From assembly GCF_900107795.1 (NCBI RefSeq), contig NZ_FNRL01000009.1, forward strand, positions 124,001 to 188,000: a DNA stretch of 64,000 nucleotides. The letters are read 5' to 3'. Positions 9,543 to 19,426 of the stretch are shown piece by piece; position 1 is the first letter of the stretch, and each line of letters begins with the position of its first letter. The stretch comes from Chitinophaga terrae (ex Kim and Jung 2007). Lineage in GTDB: Bacteria; Bacteroidota; Bacteroidia; Chitinophagales; Chitinophagaceae. The notes under the pieces are model-generated. The model saw only the letters and a list, made by a program, of their open reading frames with translations. It was not told the DNA's origin and ran no database searches. The translations under genes were made by a program, and so were the position numbers.

Positions 9543-11663
9543 TTATTGATTTTTACGTTGCATTTTAGGCAGTGACTGGGCGATCAGGTCGTTCATCACG
9601 TTTACCGCTTCGTCCAGGTAGATATCTTTGGTCCTGGCTTTCAGCCAATCTTTGTTCCTGGCGAGTTTGGTAGTGTCGTTACCGAGTTTGTCGATATCCG
9701 ATTTGATGTTCACTATGCTGAGCTCTTTCACTTTATCATTTACTGCGTCATATTTCTTCAAAGCAGCAGTATTTGTTTTTTGCTCGGTTTTGTAGGTCTG
9801 GATATTGAGAGAATAGCTATCCTGTTTTTCCAGCTTTTTCAGGGTGCTGAGATTTTCGTTCAGCAGCTTGAAAGCAGGGCTGGCAGCCATTCTTTTTTCG
9901 CTGTTCTTTTTCAGTACTTCTGTATTTACAGGATTGTACCAGGGCGTAAACGCAGCTCTCGGAATTTCGTCCCATACCAGCGCATCAGAATCTTTACGTT
10001 CGCTAACCTCATAGTAAGGATCTGGCAATACGATATCGGAAGTCACGCCTTTCAGTTGGGTAGAACCGCCGTTGGCGCGATAGAATTTCTGTTGGGTGAG
10101 TTTCAGGGCACCAAGGCTGCTGCCGTCTTTAACCGGGTAGAAGTCGTCGAGGCTGAAAAGACGCTGAACGGTACCTTTACCAAAGGTTTGAGGACTGCCT
10201 ATGATCACGGCGCGTTTGTAGTCCTGCATGGCAGCGGCCATGATCTCAGAAGCAGAAGCGCTGTATTCGTTCACCATGATAGCCAGCGGCCCGTCGTATT
10301 GTACATTTTTGTCCCTGTCTCTGAGCACTACGGCTTCTCCTCCTCTTGAACGCACCTGTACCACAGGGCCTTCAGGGATGAACAGGCCGGCCATTTGTAC
10401 TACGTCCTGCAGTGATCCGCCTCCGTTGAAACGTAAATCGAGGATGATACCATCTACTTTTTCGGCTTTCAGTTTAGCGACTTCTTTGGCTACGTCGTCG
10501 GCACTGCGGGCGCCGTTGCGGTCGTTGAAGTCGGCGTAGAACTCAGGCAGGTAGATATACCCGATCTTATGCTGCCCGTTGATGATAGCAGATTTCGCAA
10601 AAGTTTCCTCGGTAACGATTTCGTCTCTGACGATGGTGATCGCCTTGGTTGTTCCGTCTACGCTTTTTACGGTGAGGGTAACCGGCGTTCCTTTTTTACC
10701 GCGGATCAGTTTCACGGCGTCTTCAACCGGGTAGCCGGTGATATCTACGGGTTCGCTGTTTCCCTGTCCTACTTTCTGGATCACATCATTGGCTTTCAGT
10801 TGCCCCTGTTTCCAGCTAGGACTGCCTGTTACGATGCTTACCACTTTGATCTTATCGCCTTCTTCTTTCAGTTGGGCGCCGATACCATAGAATTTACCTG
10901 CCATCTGCTCTTCAAAAGCCCTTTTCTCATCTGGCGGGAAATAGTCGGTATGCGGATCCATTGTGGTAGTAATAGCGTTCACATACAGGTTGAAACGGTC
11001 GTTATCGTTTTGCCTGTTTTTTAGTCTTTCGAAGTAGCGATCGTACAGTTGTTTTACTTTCTGACGGGCTTCTACTTCCAGTTCAGCATCTGTTTTGGAT
11101 TTGAGGCTGTCTTTACCCTTGTCTTTTTCTCTTTGTTCCTGCAGGTCTGTCAGTTTTTCGAGCGTACGGTATTTCAGCACCTTGCGCCAGGATTCTTTCC
11201 GGGCGGCTTCGTCGGCGGGAAAATCGATCTTGTCAGGGTCCAGGGTTACAGTTTCGTTTACAGAGAAATCGAAAGGTTTAGCCAGGATTTCAGGGTAGAT
11301 GGCTGCAGCTTCGGCCACTCTTTGTTTTATCAACGCGTTTATACTGCGGAAGCAATCTACAGGAGCGCCCATCAGTTCATCATCAATGTGAGAAGAGAGG
11401 GGTTCCAGTTTCACCACGTCTGATTTCAAAAAGAATTTCTTTTCTGTATCGAGGCTACGCAGATATTTATTGAAAACTTCCTTGGAAAACTTATCGTCAA
11501 TAGGTTTGGGTTGGTAATGTCCTTCTTTCAGCATCTGGCCAACAAGGTTCATGATCACCTCGTAACGGGCAGGCGGGTCTTCCTTGTGTCCCTGTTTGCT
11601 GAAGGCCAGCACCCCTGCTGAAATGCTGATCAGGAGGACGGGTATAATCACTTTCAGTCTCAT
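9543..11663 (-). CDS. prc: Tail-specific (Prc-type) S41 carboxy-terminal protease
   Basis: Periplasmic protease of the Prc/Tsp subfamily, 706 residues. An N-terminal signal (LKVIIPVLLISISAGVLAFS) precedes a helical N-terminal domain with the SLDTEKKFFLKSDV type of sequence. A PDZ domain follows (GKFYGIGAQLKEEGDKIKVV), then the S41 catalytic region with NEYSASASEIMAAAMQDY and QTFGKGTVQ, giving the Ser/Lys dyad. The C-terminal region of about 150 residues is typical of Prc. In enterobacteria Prc cuts penicillin-binding proteins and other envelope proteins; the role here is inferred by family only. Transcribed alone, convergent with the LuxR-type gene. Confidence 0.93.
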   Translation of the reverse strand: MRLKVIIPVLLISISAGVLAFSKQGHKEDPPARYEVIMNLVGQMLKEGHYQPKPIDDKFSKEVFNKYLRSLDTEKKFFLKSDVVKLEPLSSHIDDELMGAPVDCFRSINALIKQRVAEAAAIYPEILAKPFDFSVNETVTLDPDKIDFPADEAARKESWRKVLKYRTLEKLTDLQEQREKDKGKDSLKSKTDAELEVEARQKVKQLYDRYFERLKNRQNDNDRFNLYVNAITTTMDPHTDYFPPDEKRAFEEQMAGKFYGIGAQLKEEGDKIKVVSIVTGSPSWKQGQLKANDVIQKVGQGNSEPVDITGYPVEDAVKLIRGKKGTPVTLTVKSVDGTTKAITIVRDEIVTEETFAKSAIINGQHKIGYIYLPEFYADFNDRNGARSADDVAKEVAKLKAEKVDGIILDLRFNGGGSLQDVVQMAGLFIPEGPVVQVRSRGGEAVVLRDRDKNVQYDGPLAIMVNEYSASASEIMAAAMQDYKRAVIIGSPQTFGKGTVQRLFSLDDFYPVKDGSSLGALKLTQQKFYRANGGSTQLKGVTSDIVLPDPYYEVSERKDSDALVWDEIPRAAFTPWYNPVNTEVLKKNSEKRMAASPAFKLLNENLSTLKKLEKQDSYSLNIQTYKTEQKTNTAALKKYDAVNDKVKELSIVNIKSDIDKLGNDTTKLARNKDWLKARTKDIYLDEAVNVMNDLIAQSLPKMQRKNQ

Positions 11664-11887
11664 ATGTATCTCAATTGTACTTAAACGTTATCAAATCAAA
11701 TATAAAATAAAAACTACCGTTGATTAAGAATATTATTCCTTTTAACAAAAAATTGGGCCAAACGGAGCGGGGGCTTGTTAGATAACGGAAAAAAGCTGAT
11801 AAATGTTGGCGAAAACGATTTCGTGAGATGAAGAAACAGGTGATTATTTTTTGATGCTTTTGTACCTTCACTTCAAAATTTTCAAGG

Positions 11888-13144
11888 GTGGACACTTCGG
11901 AATCGAAAAGAAATGATGCTTACGCCTCGTTAAGGTACGCTGAATTTAATTATTATCTGGTTATCAGGTTTGCTTTTGTCTTTGCGCTGGCCATGCAGTT
12001 TGCCATTATCGAATGGAAGGTTTATGCGTTATCCAAAGACCCTTTTTCATTGGGATTGATCGGGTTGGCAGAGGTGATCCCGGCGGTTTTGTTAGCACCG
12101 TTTGCCGGACACCTTGTCGATAAGCGGGAAAAGCGGGGAATGTTGCTGAAATGTGTGATCGCTTATCTTTTTATCAGTACCGCCCTGTTTATCCTGACCT
12201 GGGATAAAGCCGTTGAAGGCATTTCCACAGCCTGGGTATTAAATTTCATCTATTGCCTCGTATTTCTCGGGGGCATTGTCAGGGCTTTTACCAGTCCTTC
12301 TACTTTTAGTCTTTTATCGTTGCTGGTGCCTCGGGAACTGTATGCCAACGCTTCTACCTGGAGCAGCTCGGCCTGGCAGATCGGCGGGGTGTTGGGGCCT
12401 GCGCTGGGCGGCCTGCTGATCCACTGGATCGGGGTACACTGGTCTATGCTCTGTGTTGTGGCCGTGTTCCTGGCTCCTCTATACAGCCTTATCAAGATCC
12501 AGCCGAAACCAATTTATTACAAGTCGCAGGGCGAGAGCTTTTTCGAGGGGCTAACCAAGGGAATGCGCTTCGTCTGGAATACGAAAGTAGTATTGGGAGC
12601 GATGGCCCTCGATATGTTTGCCGTTCTGTTTGGCGGGGCGGTAGCCATGCTGCCGGCGTTCGCCACGGATGTATTGCATGTCGGATCTTTAGGCTATGGC
12701 CTGCTCCGGTCTGCACCCGCTGTGGGCGCATTGATCACCATGTTCATCCTGGCCCATAAACCGCTGGTGAACAGGCCGGGCATCAAGCTGCTGGCGGCAG
12801 TATTCGGGTTCGGGATCACCATTATCATATTCGGGTTATCCACCAGCTTCATATTATCCATGTTCATACTGTTGCTGAGCGGGGCGCTGGATGGGGTAAG
12901 CGTTATTATCCGGCAGACCATCCTGCAGCTCAAAACACCGGACGACATGCGTGGCCGGGTTGCCAGCGTAAGCTCTATGTTCGTTGGCTCATCCAACGAG
13001 CTGGGCGCCTTCGAAAGCGGTTTCATGGCCCGGGTCATGGGCCTGGTACCCTCTGTCGTCTTCGGCGGATGCGTGACCCTCGGAGTGGTGATCACCACAT
13101 ACATCATCTCCCCGGCCATGCGGAAGCTCGACCTCAAACCTTAG
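11888..13144 (+). CDS. MFS transporter, EntS-like exporter family
   Basis: 418-residue integral membrane protein with about 11-12 hydrophobic helices. The loop LVDKREKRGMLLK after helix 2 is the major-facilitator motif A, and SPSTFSLLSLLVPRELYANA with GGVLGPALGGLLI resembles the MFS_3 group to which the enterobactin exporter EntS belongs. The frame opens with GTG at 11888; no ATG occurs before residue 36, inside helix 1, so GTG is the most likely start. The TAG stop is followed at once by the palindromic repeat at 13145. Substrate unknown. Confidence 0.85.
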   Translation: MDTSESKRNDAYASLRYAEFNYYLVIRFAFVFALAMQFAIIEWKVYALSKDPFSLGLIGLAEVIPAVLLAPFAGHLVDKREKRGMLLKCVIAYLFISTALFILTWDKAVEGISTAWVLNFIYCLVFLGGIVRAFTSPSTFSLLSLLVPRELYANASTWSSSAWQIGGVLGPALGGLLIHWIGVHWSMLCVVAVFLAPLYSLIKIQPKPIYYKSQGESFFEGLTKGMRFVWNTKVVLGAMALDMFAVLFGGAVAMLPAFATDVLHVGSLGYGLLRSAPAVGALITMFILAHKPLVNRPGIKLLAAVFGFGITIIIFGLSTSFILSMFILLLSGALDGVSVIIRQTILQLKTPDDMRGRVASVSSMFVGSSNELGAFESGFMARVMGLVPSVVFGGCVTLGVVITTYIISPAMRKLDLKP

Positions 13145-13438
13145 GTTCACGCAAAGGTTCACGCAAAGGCGCTAAGAAGGCAAAGGGACATAAGTTTTTT
13201 TTAAGGGGCGTAAGTTTTTTTAAGGAGTGTAAGTAAGGAATTTTATAAACAAAATTTAAGAGGGAAGATTGATAAATAGCAATAAATCAGCTATTTATCA
13301 ATCTTCCCTCTTTTAATATCTTACTGCCTTACTTACTTATGTTCCTTAAAACTATCTTACTTACGCCTCTTAAATAAAAACTTACGCCCCTTAAAAAAAA
13401 CTTATGTCCCTTTGCCTTCTTAGCGCCTTTGCGTGAAA
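13145..13438. repeat. Long palindromic intergenic repeat, copy 2
   Basis: A 294-bp palindromic element filling the whole space between convergent stop codons. The left end GTTCACGCAAAG is tandemly duplicated (13145-13156 and from 13157). The arms continue GGCGCTAAGAAGGCAAAGGG and pair with the mirror sequence at the right end. The core is a perfect 20-bp hairpin (13261-13280 with 13290-13309). Both flanking TAG stops touch the element directly. Runs of T and A within the arms make it a likely bidirectional terminator. Confidence 0.88.
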
Positions 13439-13933
13439 CTACAACCCCATCTGGGATTTGAGTTTTTCCAGGATGTAGAAGACGGCAGGACAGATGGTGC
13501 TATTTTCGTATGTGATCTTTGGGCGTTTGAAGAAGTCGTAGCTATCAGTGTATGGATAGTTGCTGCAGTCGCCGGGTCTTACATCGTAGATGCTGCAATA
13601 GTTGTCGGCTCCCAGGAAGGGGCAGGGAGAGAATTTCACCACATAATCTTCGTCGCTGTCTATACGGAGGTAGGTATTTATGAAATCTCCTTCTTTCATT
13701 CCCAGGTATTTGGAGATCCGGCGGATATCCGGAGCTTTGAAGCGGGGACTGATGGATTTGCAGCAATTGCCGCATTGCAGGCAGTCGATCTTTTCGAACG
13801 CTTCCTCATGCAGTTGAGGCAACAGCTTTTCTACCCCTTTTCCACGGCGGGATTGCAATTTTGTAAGGAACTGTTTGTTTTCTTTTTGTTTATCGCGGGC
13901 TTTTTGTTGCCAGTCGTCGTGCATTGTGCTCAT
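13439..13933 (-). CDS. YkgJ-family cysteine cluster protein
   Basis: Soluble protein with a predicted metal (Zn or Fe-S) Cys cluster of the YkgJ type: CLQCGNCCKSISPRF at about residue 50 and CPFLGADNYCSIYDVRPGDC further on. The function of this family is not established. I chose the ATG at 13933 (MSTMHDDWQQ) over the upstream codon at 13981, because GGAG lies 6 nt before it and the upstream codons carry promoter-like sequence (TACTTTTG on the minus strand at 13966-13973). That gives 164 residues. The stop abuts the palindromic repeat. Confidence 0.85.
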   Translation of the reverse strand: MSTMHDDWQQKARDKQKENKQFLTKLQSRRGKGVEKLLPQLHEEAFEKIDCLQCGNCCKSISPRFKAPDIRRISKYLGMKEGDFINTYLRIDSDEDYVVKFSPCPFLGADNYCSIYDVRPGDCSNYPYTDSYDFFKRPKITYENSTICPAVFYILEKLKSQMGL

Positions 13934-14035
13934 TTGACTCCAAAGATAGGTAATTAGTTGCTGGACAAAAGTATGACACAAACATCGTTAAAGAGGTGGC
14001 TATTTATCACCGTTTAGGCTTGCTGTGGTTGATTG

Positions 14036-14067
14036 TTTGGCCGTTGCTTAAAATCTGCATAGCTTTG
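14036..14067 (+). promoter_or_regulatory. Bacteroidota-type promoter of gcvP
   Basis: TTTG (14036-14039), a 20-nt spacer and TAGCTTTG (14060-14067). Start would be near 14074, about 24 nt before the ATG at 14098. This also argues against the longer reading frame that opens at 13996. Confidence 0.7.
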
Positions 14068-14097
14068 CGCATCTATTTCAAACTACCTGCTTACATC

Positions 14098-16962
14098 ATG
14101 AATCTTTTTGATATTCAACAGAATGAATTCGTGCACCGTCACATCGGGCCGAATGAAGGCGAAACCAGCCAGATGTTGGAAACTATCGGTATCTCAGACC
14201 TGGACCAACTAATTAGTAAAACAGTTCCTGGCAGCATCCGTATGCAATCACCGCTGGCTATACCGGCAGCGATGAGCGAAAGTGATTATCTCCGCCACCT
14301 GAAAGAAGTATCGCTCAAAAACAAGGTGTATAGGAATTACATCGGTCAGGGCTACTTCGACACGATCACACCCAGTGTTATTCTTCGTAATGTGTTCGAG
14401 AACCCGGGATGGTATACCCAATACACTCCTTACCAGGCGGAAATTTCACAGGGCCGTTTAGAGAGCCTGCTGAACTACCAGACAATGGTGAGCGACCTGA
14501 CAGGTTTACCTATTGCCAATGCGTCGTTGCTGGACGAAGCTACAGCAGCCGCAGAAGCAATGACCATGTTCTTCAACGCATTGAACAAAGACCATGATCA
14601 TGTAAGCAGACCTAAATTCTTTGTAGACGAGCATGTATACCCGCAAACGCTGGATGTATTGCAGACCCGCGCTACACCTTTACATATTGAAATAGTAACG
14701 GGCAACTACCAGGCAGCCACTTTCGATGAAAGCTACTTCGGCGCACTGGTTCAATATCCCAACAACGTAGGCGGAGTTGCAGATTACCGCGCATTCATCG
14801 AAAAAGTACATGCTGTAGGCGCATACGTAGGTATGGCTACAGACCTGCTGGCACTTACCCTCCTTGTTACCCCGGGCGAAATGAACGCTGATGCAGCCTT
14901 CGGTTCTGCACAACGTTTCGGCGTTCCTTTGGGCTTCGGAGGCCCTCACGCTGCTTTCTTTGCAGTAAAAGACGAATTCAAACGCGCTATCCCAGGCCGT
15001 ATCATCGGTGTAAGCATCGATGCACAGGGCGGAAGAGCGCTTCGTATGGCGCTGCAAACGCGCGAACAGCACATCAAACGCGAAAAAGCTACTTCAAATA
15101 TCTGTACTGCACAAGCATTGCTGGCAAATATGGCAGCTATGTACGCAGTATACCACGGACCTAAAGGACTGAAAAATATCGCTACCCGCGTAGCTTTATT
15201 AACTCATACCCTGGGTACCAAATTACAGGCAAAAGGCATTAAACTGGTTGCAGACAGCTACTTCGAGACTATCGTGATCGAAGGAAAAGCTGATATTAAA
15301 GATGCAGCCGAAGCAGCAGGCATCAACTTCCGCTACTTCGCCAATGGCAATGTTGGTATCTCCATCGATGAAACCACTACCATCACAGATATCAACGATA
15401 TCCTGCACCTGTTCGACGCAGGCACTACAGATGCAACAACAGTATCAGCCGGTACTACCGGTATCCCGGCAGACCTGCAACGCACTTCTCCTTACCTGAC
15501 CCACCCGGTGTTTAACAGCCATCATAGCGAATCGCTGATGATGAGATACCTGAAGTCGCTGGAGAATAAAGACCTTTCGCTGAACACTTCCATGATCTCT
15601 TTAGGTTCCTGCACTATGAAACTGAATGCAGCTACCGAAATGATCCCATTGAGCTGGGCGCACTGGAGCAAAATGCACCCGTTTGCACCTGCCAACCAGG
15701 CCGGCGGTTACCTGCAAATGATCAAAGAATTAGGCGAATACCTGAGCACCATCACCGGTTTCGACTCCTGCAGCCTGCAACCTAACAGCGGCGCACAGGG
15801 CGAATATGCAGGGTTGCTCGTGATCCGCGAATATCATAAGAGCAGGAATGAAGGACACCGCAATGTGATGCTGATCCCTATCAGCGCTCACGGTACCAAC
15901 CCTGCATCGGCAGTAATGGCCGGGTTCAAGGTAGTAGTAGTAAAAGCGCTGGAAAACGGCTACATCGATGTAGCAGACCTGAAAGCAAAAGCAGCTGCCT
16001 ACAGCAAAGACCTGGCAGGTATCATGATCACCTACCCTTCTACTTATGGCGTTTATGAAGAAAGCGTAAAAGAGATCTGCGATGTTATACATGAACATGG
16101 CGGACAAGTATACATGGATGGTGCAAATATGAATGCACAGGTAGGTTTGACTGCACCGGGCCTGATCGGCGCCGATGTTTGTCACCTGAACCTGCACAAA
16201 ACATTTGCTATTCCTCACGGCGGTGGCGGACCAGGCATGGGCCCTATCTGCGTGGCAAAACACCTGACTCCGTTCTTACCTGGTCACGTTAGCTTAAGCG
16301 GCGGCAAAGCGGCGAATGCAGTATCAGCAGCTCCGTTTGGCTCTGCGAGCATCCTGCTTATCTCTTACGCTTATATCCGTATGCTTGGCGCAAACGGCGT
16401 TAAACAGGCTTCCCAGTTTGCAATCCTGAACGCCAACTACATGAAGGCGAGACTGGAAAAAGCATACGATATCCTTTATACCGGCGTAAACGGAACCTGT
16501 GCGCACGAGTTCATCGTAGACCTGCGTCCGTTCAAAGCATCTGCCGGCATTGAAGCGGAAGATGTGGCCAAACGCCTGATGGACTACGGTTTCCACGCTC
16601 CTACCATGAGCTTCCCTGTAGCCGGTACTATCATGATCGAACCTACAGAAAGTGAAGATAAAGGAGAGCTGGATCGTTTCTGCGATGCGTTATTATCGAT
16701 CCGTGAAGAGATCCGCGAGATTGAACAAGGCAATGTTGATAAACAGAACAACCTGCTGAAAAATGCGCCGCATACGCAACAGGTGATCACTGCCAACGAA
16801 TGGAATTTCAGCTATACCCGTCAGCAGGCTGCGTTCCCGCTGGAATATGTGAAAGCGAACAAGTTCTGGCCTTCTGTAAGCCGTATCAACAATACCTTCG
16901 GCGACAGGAACCTGATCTGCACCTGCGAACCGGTAAGTGCATACGAAGAATCAGTTGCTTAA
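14098..16962 (+). CDS. gcvP: Glycine dehydrogenase (aminomethyl-transferring), P protein
   Basis: PLP enzyme that decarboxylates glycine and loads the aminomethyl group on the H protein lipoamide. The 954-residue product contains both halves fused (alpha and beta). The N-terminal half starts [12 protein letters not shown] and includes [12 protein letters not shown]; the C-terminal half has the PLP-lysine region [20 protein letters not shown] and [13 protein letters not shown]. The frame is open upstream to 13996, but those 34 residues are unrelated to the family and a promoter overlaps them, so I start at MNLFDIQQ. No gcvT or gcvH is nearby. A terminator follows. Confidence 0.96.
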   Translation: MNLFDIQQNEFVHRHIGPNEGETSQMLETIGISDLDQLISKTVPGSIRMQSPLAIPAAMSESDYLRHLKEVSLKNKVYRNYIGQGYFDTITPSVILRNVFENPGWYTQYTPYQAEISQGRLESLLNYQTMVSDLTGLPIANASLLDEATAAAEAMTMFFNALNKDHDHVSRPKFFVDEHVYPQTLDVLQTRATPLHIEIVTGNYQAATFDESYFGALVQYPNNVGGVADYRAFIEKVHAVGAYVGMATDLLALTLLVTPGEMNADAAFGSAQRFGVPLGFGGPHAAFFAVKDEFKRAIPGRIIGVSIDAQGGRALRMALQTREQHIKREKATSNICTAQALLANMAAMYAVYHGPKGLKNIATRVALLTHTLGTKLQAKGIKLVADSYFETIVIEGKADIKDAAEAAGINFRYFANGNVGISIDETTTITDINDILHLFDAGTTDATTVSAGTTGIPADLQRTSPYLTHPVFNSHHSESLMMRYLKSLENKDLSLNTSMISLGSCTMKLNAATEMIPLSWAHWSKMHPFAPANQAGGYLQMIKELGEYLSTITGFDSCSLQPNSGAQGEYAGLLVIREYHKSRNEGHRNVMLIPISAHGTNPASAVMAGFKVVVVKALENGYIDVADLKAKAAAYSKDLAGIMITYPSTYGVYEESVKEICDVIHEHGGQVYMDGANMNAQVGLTAPGLIGADVCHLNLHKTFAIPHGGGGPGMGPICVAKHLTPFLPGHVSLSGGKAANAVSAAPFGSASILLISYAYIRMLGANGVKQASQFAILNANYMKARLEKAYDILYTGVNGTCAHEFIVDLRPFKASAGIEAEDVAKRLMDYGFHAPTMSFPVAGTIMIEPTESEDKGELDRFCDALLSIREEIREIEQGNVDKQNNLLKNAPHTQQVITANEWNFSYTRQQAAFPLEYVKANKFWPSVSRINNTFGDRNLICTCEPVSAYEESVA

Positions 16963-16979
16963 TTTCTTTAACCAGATAT

Positions 16980-17011
16980 AAGAACGGCTTCCCAACCAGG
17001 AAGCCGTTCTT
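16980..17011. terminator. Intrinsic terminator between gcvP and the DUF1634 gene
   Basis: 13-bp perfect stem (16980-16992 with 16999-17011), 6-nt loop, then TTTA. It can serve both convergent genes. Confidence 0.85.
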
Positions 17012-17017
17012 TTATGC

Positions 17018-17413
17018 CTATATCTTCAAGCCGCCGAACATACTGAAAAGGATAATTCCCAGCACTATCGTGGTAATAACTACATACAACCAGTCCTTTT
17101 CGAGGGCAAATGCCAGTAAGGAAAAGAACACCCTGAATATGGGCGTAGCCAGCAATACCAGCACCCCTAACTGGATGATCTCTGTTGCGTTGCCTTCCGC
17201 CACTCCTTTGAAGATACCACGGAAAGTGGTGTAGCCCGGTCCCTCGCCGGCGAAGCGGCTATAATCAGGCATATCGGCAGCTCCGCTCTGTACGAGGTAC
17301 CAGAAGCCGCCAAGCAGGGCAATTGCGCTGGCCGTAAGCACTCCCACCCGAAGGAAACGACCTATGAAAAGGGCTATATCCCTGTCTTCCATCAAATTCT
17401 TCAACTGTTTCAT
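17018..17413 (-). CDS. DUF1634 membrane protein
   Basis: 131 residues with three hydrophobic helices (VGVLTASAIALLGGFWYLV, QLGVLVLLATPIFRVFFSLLAF, WLYVVITTIVLGIILFSMFG). The pattern FLRVGVLTASAIALLGG is typical of DUF1634, a small membrane family often found next to TauE/SafE permeases. Here it starts 6 nt after the tauE-like stop codon, so it is probably an accessory subunit of that transporter. No biochemical function is known to me. Confidence 0.85.
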   Translation of the reverse strand: MKQLKNLMEDRDIALFIGRFLRVGVLTASAIALLGGFWYLVQSGAADMPDYSRFAGEGPGYTTFRGIFKGVAEGNATEIIQLGVLVLLATPIFRVFFSLLAFALEKDWLYVVITTIVLGIILFSMFGGLKI

Positions 17414-17419
17414 ATGGCA

Positions 17420-18253
17420 TTAAAACTGGTGATTAAATCCGTTGTAGATCATTTCCAGGGCCACAAAAGAGATGGCAATACAAAAAATGATACGCAGTGT
17501 ACGGGGATTCATAATAGTAAGCAAACGCGCGCCTGTAAAGGCGCCGCCAAGAACGCCGAGTACTACCGGGAAAGCGATGCCCGGATCGATATACCCGCGT
17601 TGCAGGTATACCACGGCGCTGGCTGCAGCAGTTACGCCGATCATGAAATTGCTGGTAGTGGTACTAACCTTGAAGGGTATACGCATTGCGCCATCCATCG
17701 CCAATACCTTCAGCGCGCCGGAACCTATACCCAGGAGGCCCGATAACACGCCGGCCAGCAACATAATAGAAAAGCCTCCGCCTATATTCTTCAGTTTATA
17801 AGCCACTTCCCCGTTAGCGGTAGGATAAGTACTGTTCAACTTCAACACGTAAGACCATTTGCTGCCTGTTTGCTCCGCATGTTCGTTTTTCTTGCGGATG
17901 GTCATCAGCGCAGAAAAGATTAGCACTAGGCCAAACAGGATAGCGATGGTGTTCACAGGCGTAAAAACCGCTATCAGCGCACCTCCCACGGCGCCGGCCG
18001 TAGTGGCTATTTCCAGGAACATCCCTAAACGGACATTCGTGATCCCTTCTTTGATATAGGCGGTAGCGGCGCCCGATGAATTGGCGATCGAAGCCAGGAG
18101 CGCCGCGCCGATGGCGTAACGGATATCTACATGAAATACCAGGGTTAACAGGGGAATTACCACAACACCGCCTCCAAGCCCGGTAAGAGAACCCAGCAGA
18201 CCCGCTGCATAGGCGCCCACCAGTAAAATGAGGCTGAAAATCAGGATACTCAT
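17420..18253 (-). CDS. TauE/SafE-family anion permease
   Basis: 277-residue membrane transporter with about eight helices. It has the duplicated glycine-rich motif of the family: LLGSLTGLGGGVVVIPLLTL near the N terminus and LAGVLSGLLGIGSGALKVLA in the second half. Members move sulfite, sulfoacetate or other organic sulfonates and carboxylates. The downstream DUF1634 gene and the upstream GntR-type gene (10 nt away) form one operon, so the substrate is probably the inducer or a metabolite sensed by that regulator. Confidence 0.9.
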   Translation of the reverse strand: MSILIFSLILLVGAYAAGLLGSLTGLGGGVVVIPLLTLVFHVDIRYAIGAALLASIANSSGAATAYIKEGITNVRLGMFLEIATTAGAVGGALIAVFTPVNTIAILFGLVLIFSALMTIRKKNEHAEQTGSKWSYVLKLNSTYPTANGEVAYKLKNIGGGFSIMLLAGVLSGLLGIGSGALKVLAMDGAMRIPFKVSTTTSNFMIGVTAAASAVVYLQRGYIDPGIAFPVVLGVLGGAFTGARLLTIMNPRTLRIIFCIAISFVALEMIYNGFNHQF

Positions 18254-18263
18254 ATAAAACAGA

Positions 18264-18917
18264 TTAATAGTTATTGTCGAGGATATCTTCCATCACCTGC
18301 CTGGCAAGGCGCTGGTTGCCGCTTTTTATAGCCTTGAACAGCTGCTCGTGCAAATGATGACTGATAGCGAAATGGCTGATACTTTGCGTATCTCTTTTTG
18401 CGAAAAAGTTCCGGATAACGGAGGTAAAGGACTGGTAGAGATCTGCCATTACCTGGTTTCCGCAGGCCCGGGCAATCGCCATATGAAACCCGATATCCGC
18501 CTCCATACATGGCTGGTAGGCCTGCGCCAGGATGGCCTGTTTGCGGAGATCCAGCTGCGTTTGCATTTGCTGTATATCGTCTGCTGTGCGGTTAGCAGCA
18601 GCCAGCTTTACGATCTCGAAATCGAGCATGCGCCTGACCTGGTTGATCTCTTCAAAATCGGCGCGCCTCAGCCGCTGGTCCAGCGACTCGGCAGATACTG
18701 TTTCGTTTACAAAGGTGCCCGCCCCCTGCTGTACCCTCAGAACGCCCGACATGGCCAGCGTTTTAATGGCTTCGCGGATGGTGCTCCGGCCTACCGCATA
18801 CTGTACCATCAGTTCCGGCTCCGCCGGGATCTTCTGCCCTGGCTTGTATTTGCCCTGGGAAATATCTTTCTGAATGGCGCTGATGACCCTGTCTGATAGT
18901 TTGGATGCTTTTTCCAT
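18264..18917 (-). CDS. GntR-family regulator, FadR/FCD subfamily
   Basis: 217-residue DNA-binding repressor or activator. The N-terminal winged helix is clear (SQGKYKPGQKIPAEPELMVQ, then VGRSTIREAIKTLAMSGVLR). The rest is an all-helical FCD ligand domain (about 85-210: RRMLDFEIVKLAAANRT and DIGFHMAIARACGNQVM), with the Asp and His residues that usually bind a metal and carboxylate effector. It is first in the operon gntR-tauE-DUF1634, and an inverted repeat overlaps its promoter, suggesting self-regulation. Confidence 0.92.
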   Translation of the reverse strand: MEKASKLSDRVISAIQKDISQGKYKPGQKIPAEPELMVQYAVGRSTIREAIKTLAMSGVLRVQQGAGTFVNETVSAESLDQRLRRADFEEINQVRRMLDFEIVKLAAANRTADDIQQMQTQLDLRKQAILAQAYQPCMEADIGFHMAIARACGNQVMADLYQSFTSVIRNFFAKRDTQSISHFAISHHLHEQLFKAIKSGNQRLARQVMEDILDNNY

Positions 18918-18936
18918 AAAATATCATTAATCATCA

Positions 18937-18964
18937 CAAAGGTATGATGTTTTATTAAACATCA
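18937..18964 (-). promoter_or_regulatory. Promoter -7 element and operator-like inverted repeat of the gntR operon
   Basis: Minus-strand TACCTTTG (18937-18944) is a good -7 element. Next to it lies a perfect inverted repeat TGATGTTT-TATT-AAACATCA (18945-18964), placed where the spacer and -33 region would be. A further copy of GATGTTTTATT follows at 18965. No clear -33 TTTG was found. A repressor bound here would block the promoter. Confidence 0.6.
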
Positions 18965-19426
18965 GATGTTTTATTTTTGAAACCAGGTCAAAATTCTTAT
19001 CATCCACCCTACTAACTCAACCGCTTATACGATAAATAACTGTCAGTTCACCCGCTCAAATCCAGCAGTGTCAATACTTTACAGCCGGCGTAATTATTTT
19101 TTAAAAGAGTTTTCTTTCATTTTCTAAAACTATTTACTAGTTTTACCCTACAAATACAGTAGACTATTACAGCGCAGACCAATTCAGTATTAATCACCTA
19201 ATTATTTTTTGTATGCGAATGCTTTACGCGAACTGTTGCAGCCATATGACGCTCTGCTGATTGTATAAACTTTTATCTTTTACTACCACTCCTCCCACCA
19301 AGGACCAACAGTATCAAATCACAGGAGCTATCAGCCATTAATCCGGCCCGTCGGGGCCGCAGGATTGTTATGTCCATTAATTTCTTTACGTGATCCGGTA
19401 CCATACCGGGATCAAAATCTTATTGC
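18965..19426 (+). other. Long leader/intergenic region upstream of susC
   Basis: About 460 nt without a credible gene. I found no exact TTTG-N19-TAnnTTTG match for susC. Two hairpins lie near its 3' end: GGCCC-GTCG-GGGCC around 19346, bracketed by AATCC and GGATT, and GATCCGGTA-CCA-TACCGGGATC at 19392-19413, whose 3' side is 13 nt before the start codon. The second could mask or expose the ribosome site of susC. Confidence 0.45.

Noticed and set aside
11671..11895. 74-codon frame between prc and the MFS gene
   Set aside because: Low-complexity translation of an AT-rich spacer; overlaps the MFS start and has no ribosome site.
13996..14097. Upstream extension of the gcvP frame by 34 codons
   Set aside because: A promoter match lies inside it and the residues do not fit the P-protein family.
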